57,798 bases of DNA, from positions 1 through 57,798 of the forward strand of contig CAITIQ010000547.1 of NCBI GenBank assembly GCA_903892415.1, written 5' to 3'. How positions within the stretch are numbered: position 1 is the stretch's first letter; the number at the start of each line of letters is the position of its first letter. Of this stretch, positions 16,374-28,198 are shown one piece after another. Position numbers and translations under genes: made by a program. Under the pieces are notes generated by a model that was not told where the DNA came from, did no database searches, and saw only the letters and a program-made list of their open reading frames with translations. The DNA comes from an uncultured delta proteobacterium (GTDB taxonomy: Bacteria > Myxococcota_A > Polyangia > Polyangiales > Polyangiaceae).

Positions 16374-17290
16374 ATGCTCAGCTTGCGTGGCCTCGTCCAG
16401 CTCGGTGCTTTCTCTTTGATCGTCGCTTGCGGCGACAGCGGCTCGGGAGGGAGCGACGCAAGCGGCGGCGGTGCCTCAGGCGCTGGCGCCCCGGGAAGCG
16501 GAGGCAGTGGCGGCTCGAGCTCCAACGCGCCGGGCGGTATGGGCCAAGGGGCAAGTGGCGGCGGCGGAGCTTCGGCGAGCGGTGGTAGCCCGCCAGCTGG
16601 CCCGACCTGCGCGGCCAACCGCTTCGCCATTTGTGAGGACTTCGAACAGGCGAGCGACGGCGGGTTCCCTGACGGCTGGGGTCCGCGCGGGGACGAGTGG
16701 GGCGAGGGCGTGTTGGGCGTGGCCAGTGATGATGCGCGCTTTGGCAACAAGAGCCTCAAAGCCGACGGCGCCAACAATGGTCAACACTTTATGGACTGGA
16801 AGTCGGACTTGGGCGCGCTAGCTTCTCACCATTACGGCCGGGTCTATATGAAGGTAGCCGTGCCTGCGCCTTGGCCGGCCAATGGCGTATTGCACGCCGA
16901 CTTCATTGAAGGGCTCGGCCCCGGGCCGGGCGGTAGCACCCATAACGTGCGCTGGGGCGTGGTCGAGAACACCGAGCAGAAGTACCAGTGGATCTACAAC
17001 GTACAGCCGTCCAACGGCGCGCCCGAGTTCGCCGAAGGGACCAATTACGACTACGACTGGCCCGGCGAATGGCAGTGCATCGAGTGGTACTACGATGAGC
17101 CTACGCAAGACGGCACCCTTTGGATCGACGGCGTCGAGCTGCCGATTCAGCCGGGCGCCAATCACCCAGCCGAGCTGCCGGTATTCAGCAGCTTGGGGTG
17201 GGCTTAGCCAACTACCAAGACGCCGGCCAAGGCTTCACGGTCTGGTTCGACGAGCTCGCCTATGATGCAGAGCGCATCGGCTGCGAGTGA
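16374..17290 (+). CDS. Lipoprotein with a carbohydrate-binding/lyase-like beta-domain, one apparent frameshift
   Basis: The N-terminus MLSLRGLVQLGAFSLIVAC has a lipobox (LIVAC) followed by a long Gly/Ser linker to about residue 75. The globular part (CEDFEQASDGGFPDGW onward) looks like a concanavalin-type jelly-roll of polysaccharide-binding or lyase-like proteins, common in myxobacterial lipoproteins. The first frame stops at 17205-17207 straight after PVFSSLG. The next frame continues sensibly (VGLANYQDAGQGFTVWFDEL) to TGA 17288-17290. The break lies at a GGGG run (17195-17198); one extra G restores the frame. I therefore annotate one gene. If the shift is real, the last beta-strands are lost. 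Ligand unknown. Confidence 0.7.
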
Positions 17291-17428
17291 AGCGCTCGGC
17301 CGATGCGAGCCGCTACTGAGGTATTTCAAACTGCGTCGCCCGAGCGCCGCCCACCGGCGCCGAGAGCACCAAAGCTCCGTGCGTAAATGCAGGACCTGAC
17401 CCCGGCTCGGTCCAGGCCCTGCGCGGAG

Positions 17429-19412
<1,984 letters not shown>

Positions 19413-19426
<14 letters not shown>

Positions 19427-20318
19427 GGTAGTGATCGATCACCACGTCCTCGAGTACCCCGAGAGCGTCATGGGTGAGGATGGCGACAGAGCAATAGAGC
19501 GAAAGCAGGTATTGCGCGGCGCCGCGCTGGTTGATGCCCATCATGCGCACGGTCAGACTAGGGCTTACTTCCCCGGGCAACCCGGGCTGGAACAAGCCAA
19601 TGACGCCGCGCTTCCGCTCGCCAGTGCGCAGCAAGAGGATGCTCGACTTGTTGTCCTTCACCGGCACCTTGTCGCTGGGGATCAGCGGAAGGCCGCGCCA
19701 GGTGAGGAACGGCGAGCCAAACAGCGTGGCCGTCGGCGGCGGGACACCGCGACGGGTGCATTCACGTCCGAAGGCTGCGATGGCCTTGGGGTGGGCGAGG
19801 AAGAAGGCGGGCTCCTTCCACACGGTGGAAATCAGCTCGTCCATGTCGTCGGGGGTGGGCGGCCCTTTGCGCGTTTTGATGCGCATGTCCGGGTCCACGT
19901 TGTTTAGAAGACCGTAGTTCTTGTTGCGTAGGACCTCGGCCTCTTGGCGCTCCTTGAGCTTGTCCACGGCGACGGTCAGCTGCTCTTTGACCTGATCCAT
20001 CGGGCTGCGGAAAAGGTCGGAGATGCGTGTATCCACCTCGATCGTCGTGGTCACCGAGGTGAGCACGTACTCGCGCGGGTTGGGCTCGTAGTCGCTGAAG
20101 CCGGTGGGTAGCTCCTCCCCCTGCTCCGGGCTGCACTTCAGATCGAACTTGTCGTCGAGTGCTTGATTGACCCGAAACACGCCCGCCTCGACGGGGGTCC
20201 ACGGGATCATCTGGACGAGCCAGCGGGGAGTTGCTCCACGCCATTGCGGCGGGGTCTTGGTGGTGTTGGAGAGTTGCCTCGCGGCTCTCTCCCCGAGCGT
20301 GCGCGCATTGTTGGTCAT
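19413..20318 (-). CDS. Family 2A encapsulin shell protein (SrpI-like)
   Basis: 301 aa from ATG 20318. The sequence resembles SrpI-type Family 2A encapsulins: an extended N-terminal arm (RTLGERAARQLSNTTKTPPQ), ATPRWLVQMIPWTPVEAGVFRVN, the E-loop-like region, IEVDTRISDLFRSPMDQ, and a C-terminal HK97-fold half with LFGSPFLTWRGLPLIPSDKVP and HDALGVLEDVVIDHYHDYP. The length is close to that expected for this family. These proteins assemble into icosahedral cytoplasmic shells, and in Family 2A the encoded partner is a cysteine desulfurase, exactly what overlaps it downstream by 14 bases. TTG 20357 could give a longer N-terminus but ATG fits the family better. No cyclic-nucleotide-binding domain is inserted, which separates it from Family 2B. 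Confidence 0.9.
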
Positions 20319-20372
20319 GGCGCGGGAGAAGCTATCGGGGCTCCTCCCGCAAGGCAAGACCGAGCAAGCGCA

Positions 20373-23300
20373 TCAACGCTGGAGGGCGCCCCGACGACGC
20401 CGACGACGCGCCAACACACCAGCCACCCCTGCGAGCGCCCACAGGCCTGAACCGAAGCTCGGCTGCGTAGCGACATTGCAGGTGCAACCACCACCGCCGG
20501 TGGCCAACCCCCACACACCCTTCTCAGAGCCACCGCCGCCGGTGTTTTCTCCACCGACGCCGTTGCTCCCACCGCCGCCGCTTGCGTTGCCGCCGCCGGC
20601 ACCGCCGCCACCTCCCGCACCGCCAGTACCCATCGACGTGGCGACGCATTCATCGTCAACGCAGTTCTGACCGTCTGGGCAGAGGACGCCTTCACACGGG
20701 CAAGCTCCGCAGCTGCCATCCACGCCGTTGCAACAGCCACCTTGGGGACAGGAGTCCTCGGTGCACAGACTCGGCTGACAAGCAGGTGGATCCACCGTCT
20801 CGTTGCAGACCTCATTCGCTCCACATTCGGGATCGCACGTCGCGGTGCATTCACCGTCGTGACACTCGGTTCCAGACGGGCAGCTAACGTCGGCGCAGCT
20901 CTCGAAGCACTCTGCGTTCATACCGTCTTCGCTCGGCTTGCAGACCTGGCCCGAACGACAGCTCGCTTCGGTGCAGGGGTTGACGACACAGCTTCCACCG
21001 TCCACACAGAACTCACCGCAACCGCAGCCGAAGTTGAAGCAGTTGTCCACCACGCAGGTGCCGGCGTCCGGACCAACGTTGGTGCAAACGAGCGGAGCGT
21101 CACAGGTCACGCCAGTGCAAGGCGCTTGGCAGCCTGATTGTCCTTTGCAGACACACACGGGCAGGTCGAAGCAGTTCTCCCCGACTGTTCCACTGGGAGC
21201 GCAAACAACGTCTCCATCGGCGTTGGTAACCGTCTTGCTCTCGCAGTCACCACAATTGTCGGCGACGCAGTAGGCACCGAGCGGCGCGCCGGTGTTGCTC
21301 GAGTTCACCTCAACGCAGGCTTGGCCCGTGGGACACGGGAACTCGCCATTGCCGCACGGCGCAGCACACTGGCACGAGTCCCCGGAGACGATGCAATCCT
21401 TGCCGCGACCACAGAGCGGAGGGTTGTTGCCCGGGTTCTCGTTGTCGACTGAGCCGTTGCAATCATTGTCGGAGCAATCGCACTCTTCCGGCGTCGGGCC
21501 TTGTGAACCAAGGCACAAGAAGAGCCCGTTCACGCAGCCCCAATTGCCGTCATCACACGCGCCCTCGGTCACGCCGCAGGCCTCACCGATGTTGGCCACC
21601 GGCGGCTCGAGTGGGTTCGCCGAACCATCGAGACCATCAGGTGCAGCCCCCGACTCGTCCACCGTTCCATCGCAATCGTTGTCGATCCCGTCGCAAACCT
21701 CGGGCGTCGGACCGACGCCACCGACGCAGATCAGACCGCCCATCGCGTCGCACTGGAAGTTACCCGGCTGACACGGCGCCGCCGAACGATCTCCGGGGTA
21801 GAGGGCGGTGTCATAGACCGGCGTGCACGTCCCACCGATCGGGATGCCGTTGTCGATCGACCCGTCGCAGTTGTTGTCGATGCCGTCGCAGACTTCGGGA
21901 GTCGGAGGCGTGTCTCCAACACAATCGAGGGTGCCGGAGGTGCACTGGATCGTGCCTTGGACGCAGGGCAAAACCGCAAGACCGCAAGGAGCTCCCTCGC
22001 TCGGGAAGTTGCCGTCATCGGGCGTGCCGTCACAATCGTTGTCGACGCCGTCACAGACCTCGGTCGCCGGCGGGGTGCCGCCCTGACAGACCCAGCCCTG
22101 CACGCCAGCGCACTGCAACGTTCCGGAGTTGCAGGGAGCCGTGAGCGTTCCCACGTCGGTGCAGCTCGCCCCGGGCGGCGGACACCAGCTCAGGTTGTCA
22201 TGGTTGCAGCAGTTGCCCGCCAGCGGCCAGCAGCCGTTGTTGCCTGGTGCCGGAGCATCCGCGAGCGGAGCTTCATCAGCCTGACCGTCGCAGTCGTTGT
22301 CGATACCGTCGCATTGCTCGGGCTGGGCACCGACGCCGCCGGAGCAAACGAGCGCGCCGTTGACACAGGCTGTAAGCCCGGGCGTGCAAGGCGCTGAGTT
22401 GACGCCGCAGGTCTGACCAACTTGCGGCACCTGCTCATCAACCTGACCGTCACAATCGTTGTCGATACCGTCGCAGATTTCTGCGCTCGGCCCGATGAAG
22501 CCGGAGCAGGTGCCTCCGCAGGGTAGCGAGCCTTGTTGGCACTGACTCGTGCCGCCATAGACGAGGCCACCGGGCGTTCCCGGGGGCACACAAGCCGTTG
22601 GCACTACGCCGTCATCAGGAATGCCGTCGCAGTCGTTGTCGATGCCGTCGCAGGTTTCAGTTTGGGGCGAGTTGCTGCAGGAACCAAAGCCGCCGCCAAC
22701 GCCGCACCCACCGATCGGGACGGCCTGCGGCGCGTTGCAGCTGATGGTGCCCGCGCAGTTCGGCGGGGAGGTGAGGCCGCAGGCTACAGCGCCGATGCCA
22801 TCGTCAGCGGTGCCGTCACAGTCATTGTCACAGCCGTCACAGACCTCGGGCGTCGGCACACAAGCGCCGCACACTCCACCCTCATCAACGCCGCCGTCGC
22901 AGTCGTCATCTTGGCTGTTGCAGATCTCAGCCGAGGGGCATTGCAAAGGATTACCGCACTTGTTTGCGCCTTCATCCACCCCCGACTGACAGTTGTTGTC
23001 GAGGTTGTCGCACTGGTCCCCGGGATTGAAACACAACCAGTTGGCCGACTCGGTTTGCTGGGCCACCGTGGTGCACGGCAGCAAAGCCAAATTCCCATCA
23101 GGGTTGGCGTTGGTGATCGACGCGGCGTAGTTGTTGAGACAGGCGGTGCGCTGAGCTGGGTTTGCCCAGGAGCAGCAGGTCTGGCTCACGTTGCAATAGT
23201 GGACGTAGCCCTCGTCCACGCAGCCGTTGCAGTTGTTGTCGATGTTGTCGCAAGACTCGGGCGAAACGCTGTCCGAGATGATGGTAGAGAGCGCTTGGGA

Positions 23301-24278
23301 GAGCTGCGTCTCGTTGGTTGCGAAGTAGGACGATGTGGTGCCGCCTGCTGCGGCGATCGCATCGGTGTTGACCTGGTTGCCGCCCGCAAAATTGATGACA
23401 TGCACGCGAACCTTGAAGATCTTGCCGCCGACGGTGACTCCGTTTTGATAGAGCTCGGTAGCTGCCGCCACCGCGTCGGCTTGGGCGTCACAGGTCTCAT
23501 CACCGTCGGTCAGCAGAATCACATTCACCGAGCGACAGCCGGTTGAACCGTTGACGCCCGTGCCCGCAAGATCTTGCGAAGCGAGGGGCGTGCTGAAGGT
23601 GGACGAGCCGTCGGGAGCCGTCCAGCTTGCTTGGAAGTAGCGCCTCATGTCGCGCAATGTGCCGTTGAGTGGAGTCGCGCCAACGGCAAAAGCCTCAGAA
23701 TCGTCGCAGGCGTTGTCCACCCAGCTGAGCAGGCTGTTGGTGTTGTTCGGGTCGGGCGGATTGCTCCAAAAGTGGTCTTGAAGCATCGGCACGCGAATCA
23801 GCGCGCCGGCACGGGTCGAAGCGTTTCCCGGGCGCGGTCCACAGCCATTGCAACCGCCGGTTGTGTTGATCTCCTGCTGGAAGCAGAAATAATCGCAGTT
23901 GGTGAAGCAGCCGCCAGCATCACAACCGCAGGTGCCACCGTCGCAATTGTCTTGAACCACGGCGAAGGTGGACAAGCCCATGTTGACCTGGCCGCTGTAG
24001 GCCAAGATCGTATTGCGAACCGCACAACGCGCGTGAGCCGCGCGATTGGTACCGAAGCCGCAACTGGTTGCCGCTCCCGCGACCTCTGACACCATCGAGC
24101 CCGAGGTGTCCATCACCAGCATGAAGTAGGGCTTGGAGGCGGCCGGCCAGTCAGCGGGGTTTTGACTCAGGCAGTTCTGGGCTTCGGCTTCGACCGCGCC
24201 AAGCGTTGCACCGGCCAAGGCGACACCGAAGAAGAACGCGCGGATCTTCCCGAACTGGTCAATTCCCTGCTTCGACAT
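20373..24278 (-). CDS. Secreted VWA protein with 11 MopE-type DNDCDG repeats and MYXO-CTERM tail
   Basis: About 1301 aa from ATG 24278 (GGAG five bases upstream). A signal peptide ending near AEAQ is followed by a von Willebrand A domain with MIDAS motif MLVMDTSGSMV. About eleven Cys-rich units of the form CDGIDNDCDGxxDxG then run through the middle; MopE-type proteins use such motifs to bind calcium or copper. EGF-like Cys-rich segments and a Gly-rich linker follow. The tail GGGCTCNVATQPSFGSGLWA plus a hydrophobic segment and ARRRRRR is a MYXO-CTERM sorting signal, which is cut at the Cys and lipidated by a myxosortase. The protein is therefore expected at the cell surface, with a role in adhesion or metal binding. 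It lies 54 bases upstream of the encapsulin gene on the same strand, though its exported nature argues for a separate function. Confidence 0.92.
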   Translation of the reverse strand: MSKQGIDQFGKIRAFFFGVALAGATLGAVEAEAQNCLSQNPADWPAASKPYFMLVMDTSGSMVSEVAGAATSCGFGTNRAAHARCAVRNTILAYSGQVNMGLSTFAVVQDNCDGGTCGCDAGGCFTNCDYFCFQQEINTTGGCNGCGPRPGNASTRAGALIRVPMLQDHFWSNPPDPNNTNSLLSWVDNACDDSEAFAVGATPLNGTLRDMRRYFQASWTAPDGSSTFSTPLASQDLAGTGVNGSTGCRSVNVILLTDGDETCDAQADAVAAATELYQNGVTVGGKIFKVRVHVINFAGGNQVNTDAIAAAGGTTSSYFATNETQLSQALSTIISDSVSPESCDNIDNNCNGCVDEGYVHYCNVSQTCCSWANPAQRTACLNNYAASITNANPDGNLALLPCTTVAQQTESANWLCFNPGDQCDNLDNNCQSGVDEGANKCGNPLQCPSAEICNSQDDDCDGGVDEGGVCGACVPTPEVCDGCDNDCDGTADDGIGAVACGLTSPPNCAGTISCNAPQAVPIGGCGVGGGFGSCSNSPQTETCDGIDNDCDGIPDDGVVPTACVPPGTPGGLVYGGTSQCQQGSLPCGGTCSGFIGPSAEICDGIDNDCDGQVDEQVPQVGQTCGVNSAPCTPGLTACVNGALVCSGGVGAQPEQCDGIDNDCDGQADEAPLADAPAPGNNGCWPLAGNCCNHDNLSWCPPPGASCTDVGTLTAPCNSGTLQCAGVQGWVCQGGTPPATEVCDGVDNDCDGTPDDGNFPSEGAPCGLAVLPCVQGTIQCTSGTLDCVGDTPPTPEVCDGIDNNCDGSIDNGIPIGGTCTPVYDTALYPGDRSAAPCQPGNFQCDAMGGLICVGGVGPTPEVCDGIDNDCDGTVDESGAAPDGLDGSANPLEPPVANIGEACGVTEGACDDGNWGCVNGLFLCLGSQGPTPEECDCSDNDCNGSVDNENPGNNPPLCGRGKDCIVSGDSCQCAAPCGNGEFPCPTGQACVEVNSSNTGAPLGAYCVADNCGDCESKTVTNADGDVVCAPSGTVGENCFDLPVCVCKGQSGCQAPCTGVTCDAPLVCTNVGPDAGTCVVDNCFNFGCGCGEFCVDGGSCVVNPCTEASCRSGQVCKPSEDGMNAECFESCADVSCPSGTECHDGECTATCDPECGANEVCNETVDPPACQPSLCTEDSCPQGGCCNGVDGSCGACPCEGVLCPDGQNCVDDECVATSMGTGGAGGGGGAGGGNASGGGGSNGVGGENTGGGGSEKGVWGLATGGGGCTCNVATQPSFGSGLWALAGVAGVLARRRRRRGALQR

Positions 24279-24495
24279 CTTCACTCCAAGTGATGAGCCA
24301 CAACGGCACGGTCACCCCCAAAGGCGAGTGAAAGCGCGCGCAGCTTTGACAAGGGGACCACGACTCGTCCGCCGTTGCAATTTGTTCCCGCGCCCCTGTC
24401 CGATGCGCGAGTTGCGCCAGCACACCGCTCGGCATCAAGGCCGCCCTGCACAGGTAAGCAGACGCCAGGCCTGATTCCAGGCTACTTTGCGCGCG

Positions 24496-25284
24496 ATGTT
24501 TCGGCAGGGCTACCAGATCTACCTAGCGACCCGGAAGAAGAACGATCAGATCTTCAACCACTACTTCATGCGTGTTCTCGCGGGCTACACCGTCTCGATC
24601 CTAGCGAAGACGCCGATCACGCCGAACCAAGTCACGATCATCAACCTGATCTTGTTCGTGATCGCCGCGTTCATGTTCGTGCTGATGCCCGACTGGAAGG
24701 GCGGCGTGCTCGCGGTGCTGGTGCTCGAGATCTCCTACCTGCTCGACTGCGCCGATGGGATGTTGGCGCGCCACAAGAAGCTCGCCTCGAAGACCGGCCA
24801 TCACTTCGACTTCTTCACCGACGAGGTGAAAGCAGCAGCGTTGGTGGTGGGGATCGGGCTCCGGCTCGAGATCACGGGTGGGTTTGGTCCGGTATTGCGC
24901 AACGGGGGCGTTCCCGACTACGCCACCTGGCCCTCGCAGTGGTTCGTCTATGCCACGATCTTTGCGCTGTTCGTGATCACCGGCGGCATCTCGATGACCA
25001 AGCTGCTGCGTCATCCCGATATGAGCGGGAAAGACCAAAGCGTCGAGGCCTACTACGAGACCGTGGATACGAGTAAGCCGCGCTCGCTCGTGGCGCGCAT
25101 CGCTGGGCAGGTTTTCACCTTCTTACGGTTTCTCAATCACTACCCGAGCCACATCTTCCTGTTCGCCCTGTTGGATCGCTTCGACGTGTTCTTCTTCCTC
25201 TATGTGGGCATCAACTTTTTGTACCTCGCCCAAGGGTGGCTCGGTCTTTTGATTCGGTTCGGTCGCTTCCCCAAGAACGCCTGA
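24496..25284 (+). CDS. CDP-alcohol phosphatidyltransferase family membrane protein
   Basis: 262 aa. The hallmark D-x2-DG-x2-AR-x8-G-x3-D-x3-D is complete: LLDCADGMLARHKKLASKTG then HHFDFFTDE. Several membrane helices follow (IINLILFVIAAFMFVLM, FVYATIFALFVITGGI, LFALLDRFDVFFFLYVGINF). These enzymes move a phosphoalcohol from a CDP-linked donor to an acceptor alcohol in phospholipid or inositol-phosphate synthesis. The donor and acceptor cannot be assigned. ATG 24496 is chosen over TTG 24487. It is divergent from the VWA gene across about 217 bases, where TTGACA at 24346-24351 has no matching -10 box at the usual distance. Confidence 0.85.
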   Translation: MFRQGYQIYLATRKKNDQIFNHYFMRVLAGYTVSILAKTPITPNQVTIINLILFVIAAFMFVLMPDWKGGVLAVLVLEISYLLDCADGMLARHKKLASKTGHHFDFFTDEVKAAALVVGIGLRLEITGGFGPVLRNGGVPDYATWPSQWFVYATIFALFVITGGISMTKLLRHPDMSGKDQSVEAYYETVDTSKPRSLVARIAGQVFTFLRFLNHYPSHIFLFALLDRFDVFFFLYVGINFLYLAQGWLGLLIRFGRFPKNA

Positions 25285-25366
25285 GCTTTCGAATCGGGCT
25301 CGAGAAAGTTGGCCCATTCGGCGGCGATGCGGGACTTAGCCCGCCGCCCGCTGCGGCGACGGAACC

Positions 25367-26980
25367 ATGCGCCTCTCCGCGTTGACCTTCAGTTTCTTGG
25401 CGTCTCTGCTCAGCTGCAGTTCGAAGGACGCGGCCGACGGCGCGCCGTCAGCATCTGCTGCGACCTCTGCTAGCGGCACCACCGAGAGCGCGCCGCTCAC
25501 GGCTGCTGCCAGCATCGCAGCGGAAGTACCGCCGGCCGCAGCAGGCTCGGCGCCTGTGGCGCTCGACGGCGCGGTGAAGGCGCCCTCGGCGCCCGACGCA
25601 AGCGAGCCACGCTTGGCCGTCACCGGCATGATCGTGCCGGTCTATTCGCGCCCCGACAACGGCTCGAACAAGATCGGCTTTCTACGCGCAGGCTCGGTGA
25701 TCGTCGCCGACCAAAAGAACGTCAGCGGAGCCGGCTGCAGCGGTGGTTTCCGCGGCATCAAGCCCGCCGGCTTCGTGTGCCTTGCCGACGGCCTCAGCGA
25801 AGATCTTCAGCACCCCATCGCGGTTGCGATCGGTCGTTCTCCAGACGTCACGCAGAAGCTCCCCTACATGTACGGGACGGTGACGCGCGGTGGACCCGTT
25901 TACGATCGCATCCCGTCGCAAGCCGACCTCGACCGCTTCGAGCCCAACCTCGATAAGCACATGCAGAAGTGGAAGAAGGACGAGGTCAGCGGCGCTGGCT
26001 ATGGGCATGAGCTTTGGTTCAAATGGTCGACGCCGCCAACGACCGGCGCTTGGGACGCCTGGGAGGAGAAACGTTCCGACTCCTTGCCACCGTGGTTGGC
26101 CGACCATGCTGAGTTGCCGCGTCCGCTTGGGCTCGGCCCGCACAAACAAGAGGTAAAGATCGGCCAAGTCGACCGCAAACAAGGCATGAGCTTCGTGTCG
26201 AGCTACTTGACCGAAGGCCGGCGCTACAACGTCACGCCCGACCTGCGGGTGATGCCAGCCGATCGCTTTCGACCTATTCGCGGCTCGGATTTCCACGGCG
26301 TTCGCATCGGAGTGGACGTCGAGTTTCCGTTCGCGTTGGTGCGCAAGAAGGGCGCAAAAAAGTGGACCTGGAGCGCCAGCAAGAAGGCCATGGTCGAGGC
26401 CGAAGACCTCCCTTACCGCGCGTTCGTCGGGCTGACCGGCAAGCAGAAGCTGGTGAAGAACGTGCTCCACTACGAGACGAAAGACGGTTTGTGGGTGGAT
26501 GATCGGCACGCCAGCCGACTCGACCCAGCCAAGCGCATGCCGAAGTGGGGCAAGAACGGCGAGAAGTGGCTCGACATCAACATAACCAAGCAGACCTTGG
26601 TCGCGTTCGAAGGTGAAACAGCCGTATTTGCAACGCTGGTTTCAACCGGAGAAGACGGCCTGTTCGAGGGCGATAAGGCCACGAAGAAGGGCATCTACCG
26701 CATCCACACCAAGCACCTCACCAACACCATGGACTCCGATGCGGTGGGTGAAGAGTTCGAGCTGCGCGATGTGCCCTACGTGCAGTACTTCGAAGAAGGG
26801 TACGCCCTGCACGCAGCCTATTGGCACGACTCGTTCGGTACGCCGAAAAGCCACGGCTGCATCAACCTCGCGCCCGAGGATGCACGCCGACTCTTCTTCT
26901 GGACCGAGCCTCAAGTGCCTTCAGGCTGGCACTCGGCCTTGAGGCCACTCACCGGCACGATCCTTTTCATTCACCCGTGA
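25367..26980 (+). CDS. L,D-transpeptidase (YkuD) lipoprotein
   Basis: 537 aa. MRLSALTFSFLASLLSC is a lipoprotein signal (lipobox LLSC) followed by an Ala/Ser linker to about residue 80. A middle domain (about 85-350) begins with an SH3-like strand set (MIVPVYSRPDNGSNKIGFLR). The C-terminal YkuD catalytic domain spans about 400-537 with LVAFEGETAVFATLVSTG, a distal His and the signature SHGCINLAPEDARRLFFW, in which Cys is the nucleophile. It would form 3-3 peptidoglycan cross-links or attach proteins to peptidoglycan. Sixty-odd bases downstream lies a penicillin-binding transpeptidase on the same strand, giving a pair of D,D- and L,D-type cross-linking enzymes. Confidence 0.9.
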   Translation: MRLSALTFSFLASLLSCSSKDAADGAPSASAATSASGTTESAPLTAAASIAAEVPPAAAGSAPVALDGAVKAPSAPDASEPRLAVTGMIVPVYSRPDNGSNKIGFLRAGSVIVADQKNVSGAGCSGGFRGIKPAGFVCLADGLSEDLQHPIAVAIGRSPDVTQKLPYMYGTVTRGGPVYDRIPSQADLDRFEPNLDKHMQKWKKDEVSGAGYGHELWFKWSTPPTTGAWDAWEEKRSDSLPPWLADHAELPRPLGLGPHKQEVKIGQVDRKQGMSFVSSYLTEGRRYNVTPDLRVMPADRFRPIRGSDFHGVRIGVDVEFPFALVRKKGAKKWTWSASKKAMVEAEDLPYRAFVGLTGKQKLVKNVLHYETKDGLWVDDRHASRLDPAKRMPKWGKNGEKWLDINITKQTLVAFEGETAVFATLVSTGEDGLFEGDKATKKGIYRIHTKHLTNTMDSDAVGEEFELRDVPYVQYFEEGYALHAAYWHDSFGTPKSHGCINLAPEDARRLFFWTEPQVPSGWHSALRPLTGTILFIHP

Positions 26981-27042
26981 ACGTCGCCTAACGCGGCCAC
27001 AAATTTGTCCACCTTTGCCTACACCTGAGACAAGGCTAGGTG

Positions 27043-28161
27043 ATGCGTAAAGTCGTGGGACTTCTTGCCATAGGACTGACGACGGCCCTTGCCGCTCCGG
27101 TTGCTCTCGCCAAACGCGAGGGGCGGGACAAGGACGACATCAAGCTCGAGAACATCAAGGTTCGCGAAGGCCGGGCCAAGGCCAGCCGCGAGGGCTCGAG
27201 CGAGGTCGGCCTGACCGTGGACCCGGCGCTGCAAGCCGAGGTCGATCGCATTCTGGACGCAAGCAAAGCGCCGAGTGGAGCGGTGGTCGTGAGCGACGTA
27301 AAGACTGGGCGCATTTTGGCCTGGGCCTCGCGCGGCAAGGAGGGTGACATGGTCCGCAAGGCCAAGTACCCGGGGGCCAGCCTGTTCAAGATCGTGACCA
27401 CCACGGCGCTGCTCGAGTCGGGCAAGGTGCGGCTGGGAGATTCGGTCTGCTTTCAAGGCGGAGAGAGCCGGCTCACCGAAGCCGACGTCAAACCTGGCTG
27501 TCACAGCGGAGACAACAAGACCGCGTTCGAATTCGCGTTGGGCCGGAGTCTCAACCCGGTGTTCGGTCGCTTGGCGCTCAAGCACCTCAACCCAACCACG
27601 CTGGGAGAGACGGCACGCAACTTCGGCATTGGCGCCGAGCCGCCGCTCGATCTGCCAGCCGACAAGACCTCGATCAAGCTCCCCTCTGACGACCTGGGTT
27701 TCGCTCGCGCAGCCGCCGGCTTCGGCGACGCCAAGATGTCGCCACTGCAAGCCCTGTTCATGATGCAGACCATCGCCAACGGCGGTGAGAAGGTGCGGCT
27801 GCACGTCACCGGGAACGCCGCCGAGGTGCCGCGCGTGAGTCTCGGTCAAGCCTTCAAAAAAGAGACCGCGGACAAGCTCGTAAAGATGCTCGAAGCAACC
27901 ACCCGCTCGGGCACGAGCGCCAAAGCCTTCGCGCCGATGGAGGGTAAGCCGCGCCTCAGCGTCGCCGGAAAGACCGGCACGCTGATGTTCGAGAAGCCCA
28001 AGCGGCTAGTCTCCTGGTTCGCCGGCTTCGCGCCGTCACGCAAGCCCGAGATCGCCGTTGCGGTGATGTTGGCCAACGACGAGAAGTGGTGGCGCAAGGG
28101 CAACGAAGTCGCGCGCGACGTGTTCGACGCGTACTTCGAACTGAAGGCCAACCAGCCCTGA
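27043..28161 (+). CDS. Penicillin-binding protein-like D,D-transpeptidase, exported
   Basis: 372 aa. A signal peptide ends near PVALA. The catalytic domain shows the three serine-acyltransferase motifs in order: S-x-x-K in GASLFKIVTT, S-x-N in GRSLNPVFGRL, and KTG in SVAGKTGTLMF. The segment PADKTSIKLPSDD and the late GFGDAKMSPLQALFMM are typical of the class B transpeptidase fold. It lacks the large N-terminal dimerisation domain of PBP2 or PBP3, so it is a short, single-domain enzyme, perhaps a periplasmic transpeptidase or beta-lactam-binding relative. ATG 27043 is preferred over GTG 27040 because AAGG at 27033 then has suitable spacing. It converges with the DUF4178 gene. Confidence 0.87.
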   Translation: MRKVVGLLAIGLTTALAAPVALAKREGRDKDDIKLENIKVREGRAKASREGSSEVGLTVDPALQAEVDRILDASKAPSGAVVVSDVKTGRILAWASRGKEGDMVRKAKYPGASLFKIVTTTALLESGKVRLGDSVCFQGGESRLTEADVKPGCHSGDNKTAFEFALGRSLNPVFGRLALKHLNPTTLGETARNFGIGAEPPLDLPADKTSIKLPSDDLGFARAAAGFGDAKMSPLQALFMMQTIANGGEKVRLHVTGNAAEVPRVSLGQAFKKETADKLVKMLEATTRSGTSAKAFAPMEGKPRLSVAGKTGTLMFEKPKRLVSWFAGFAPSRKPEIAVAVMLANDEKWWRKGNEVARDVFDAYFELKANQP

Positions 28162-28198
28162 CGGTCATCGGCCGACGCCAATACGGCGCGATCGACCG

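Noticed and set aside
22533..23546. 337-aa plus-strand frame opposite the VWA protein
   Set aside because: An antisense artefact of the repeated GC-rich MopE-type sequence; the minus strand has the domains.
24346..24375. Sigma70-type promoter for the phosphatidyltransferase gene
   Set aside because: TTGACA is present but no -10 box lies 16-18 bases downstream.
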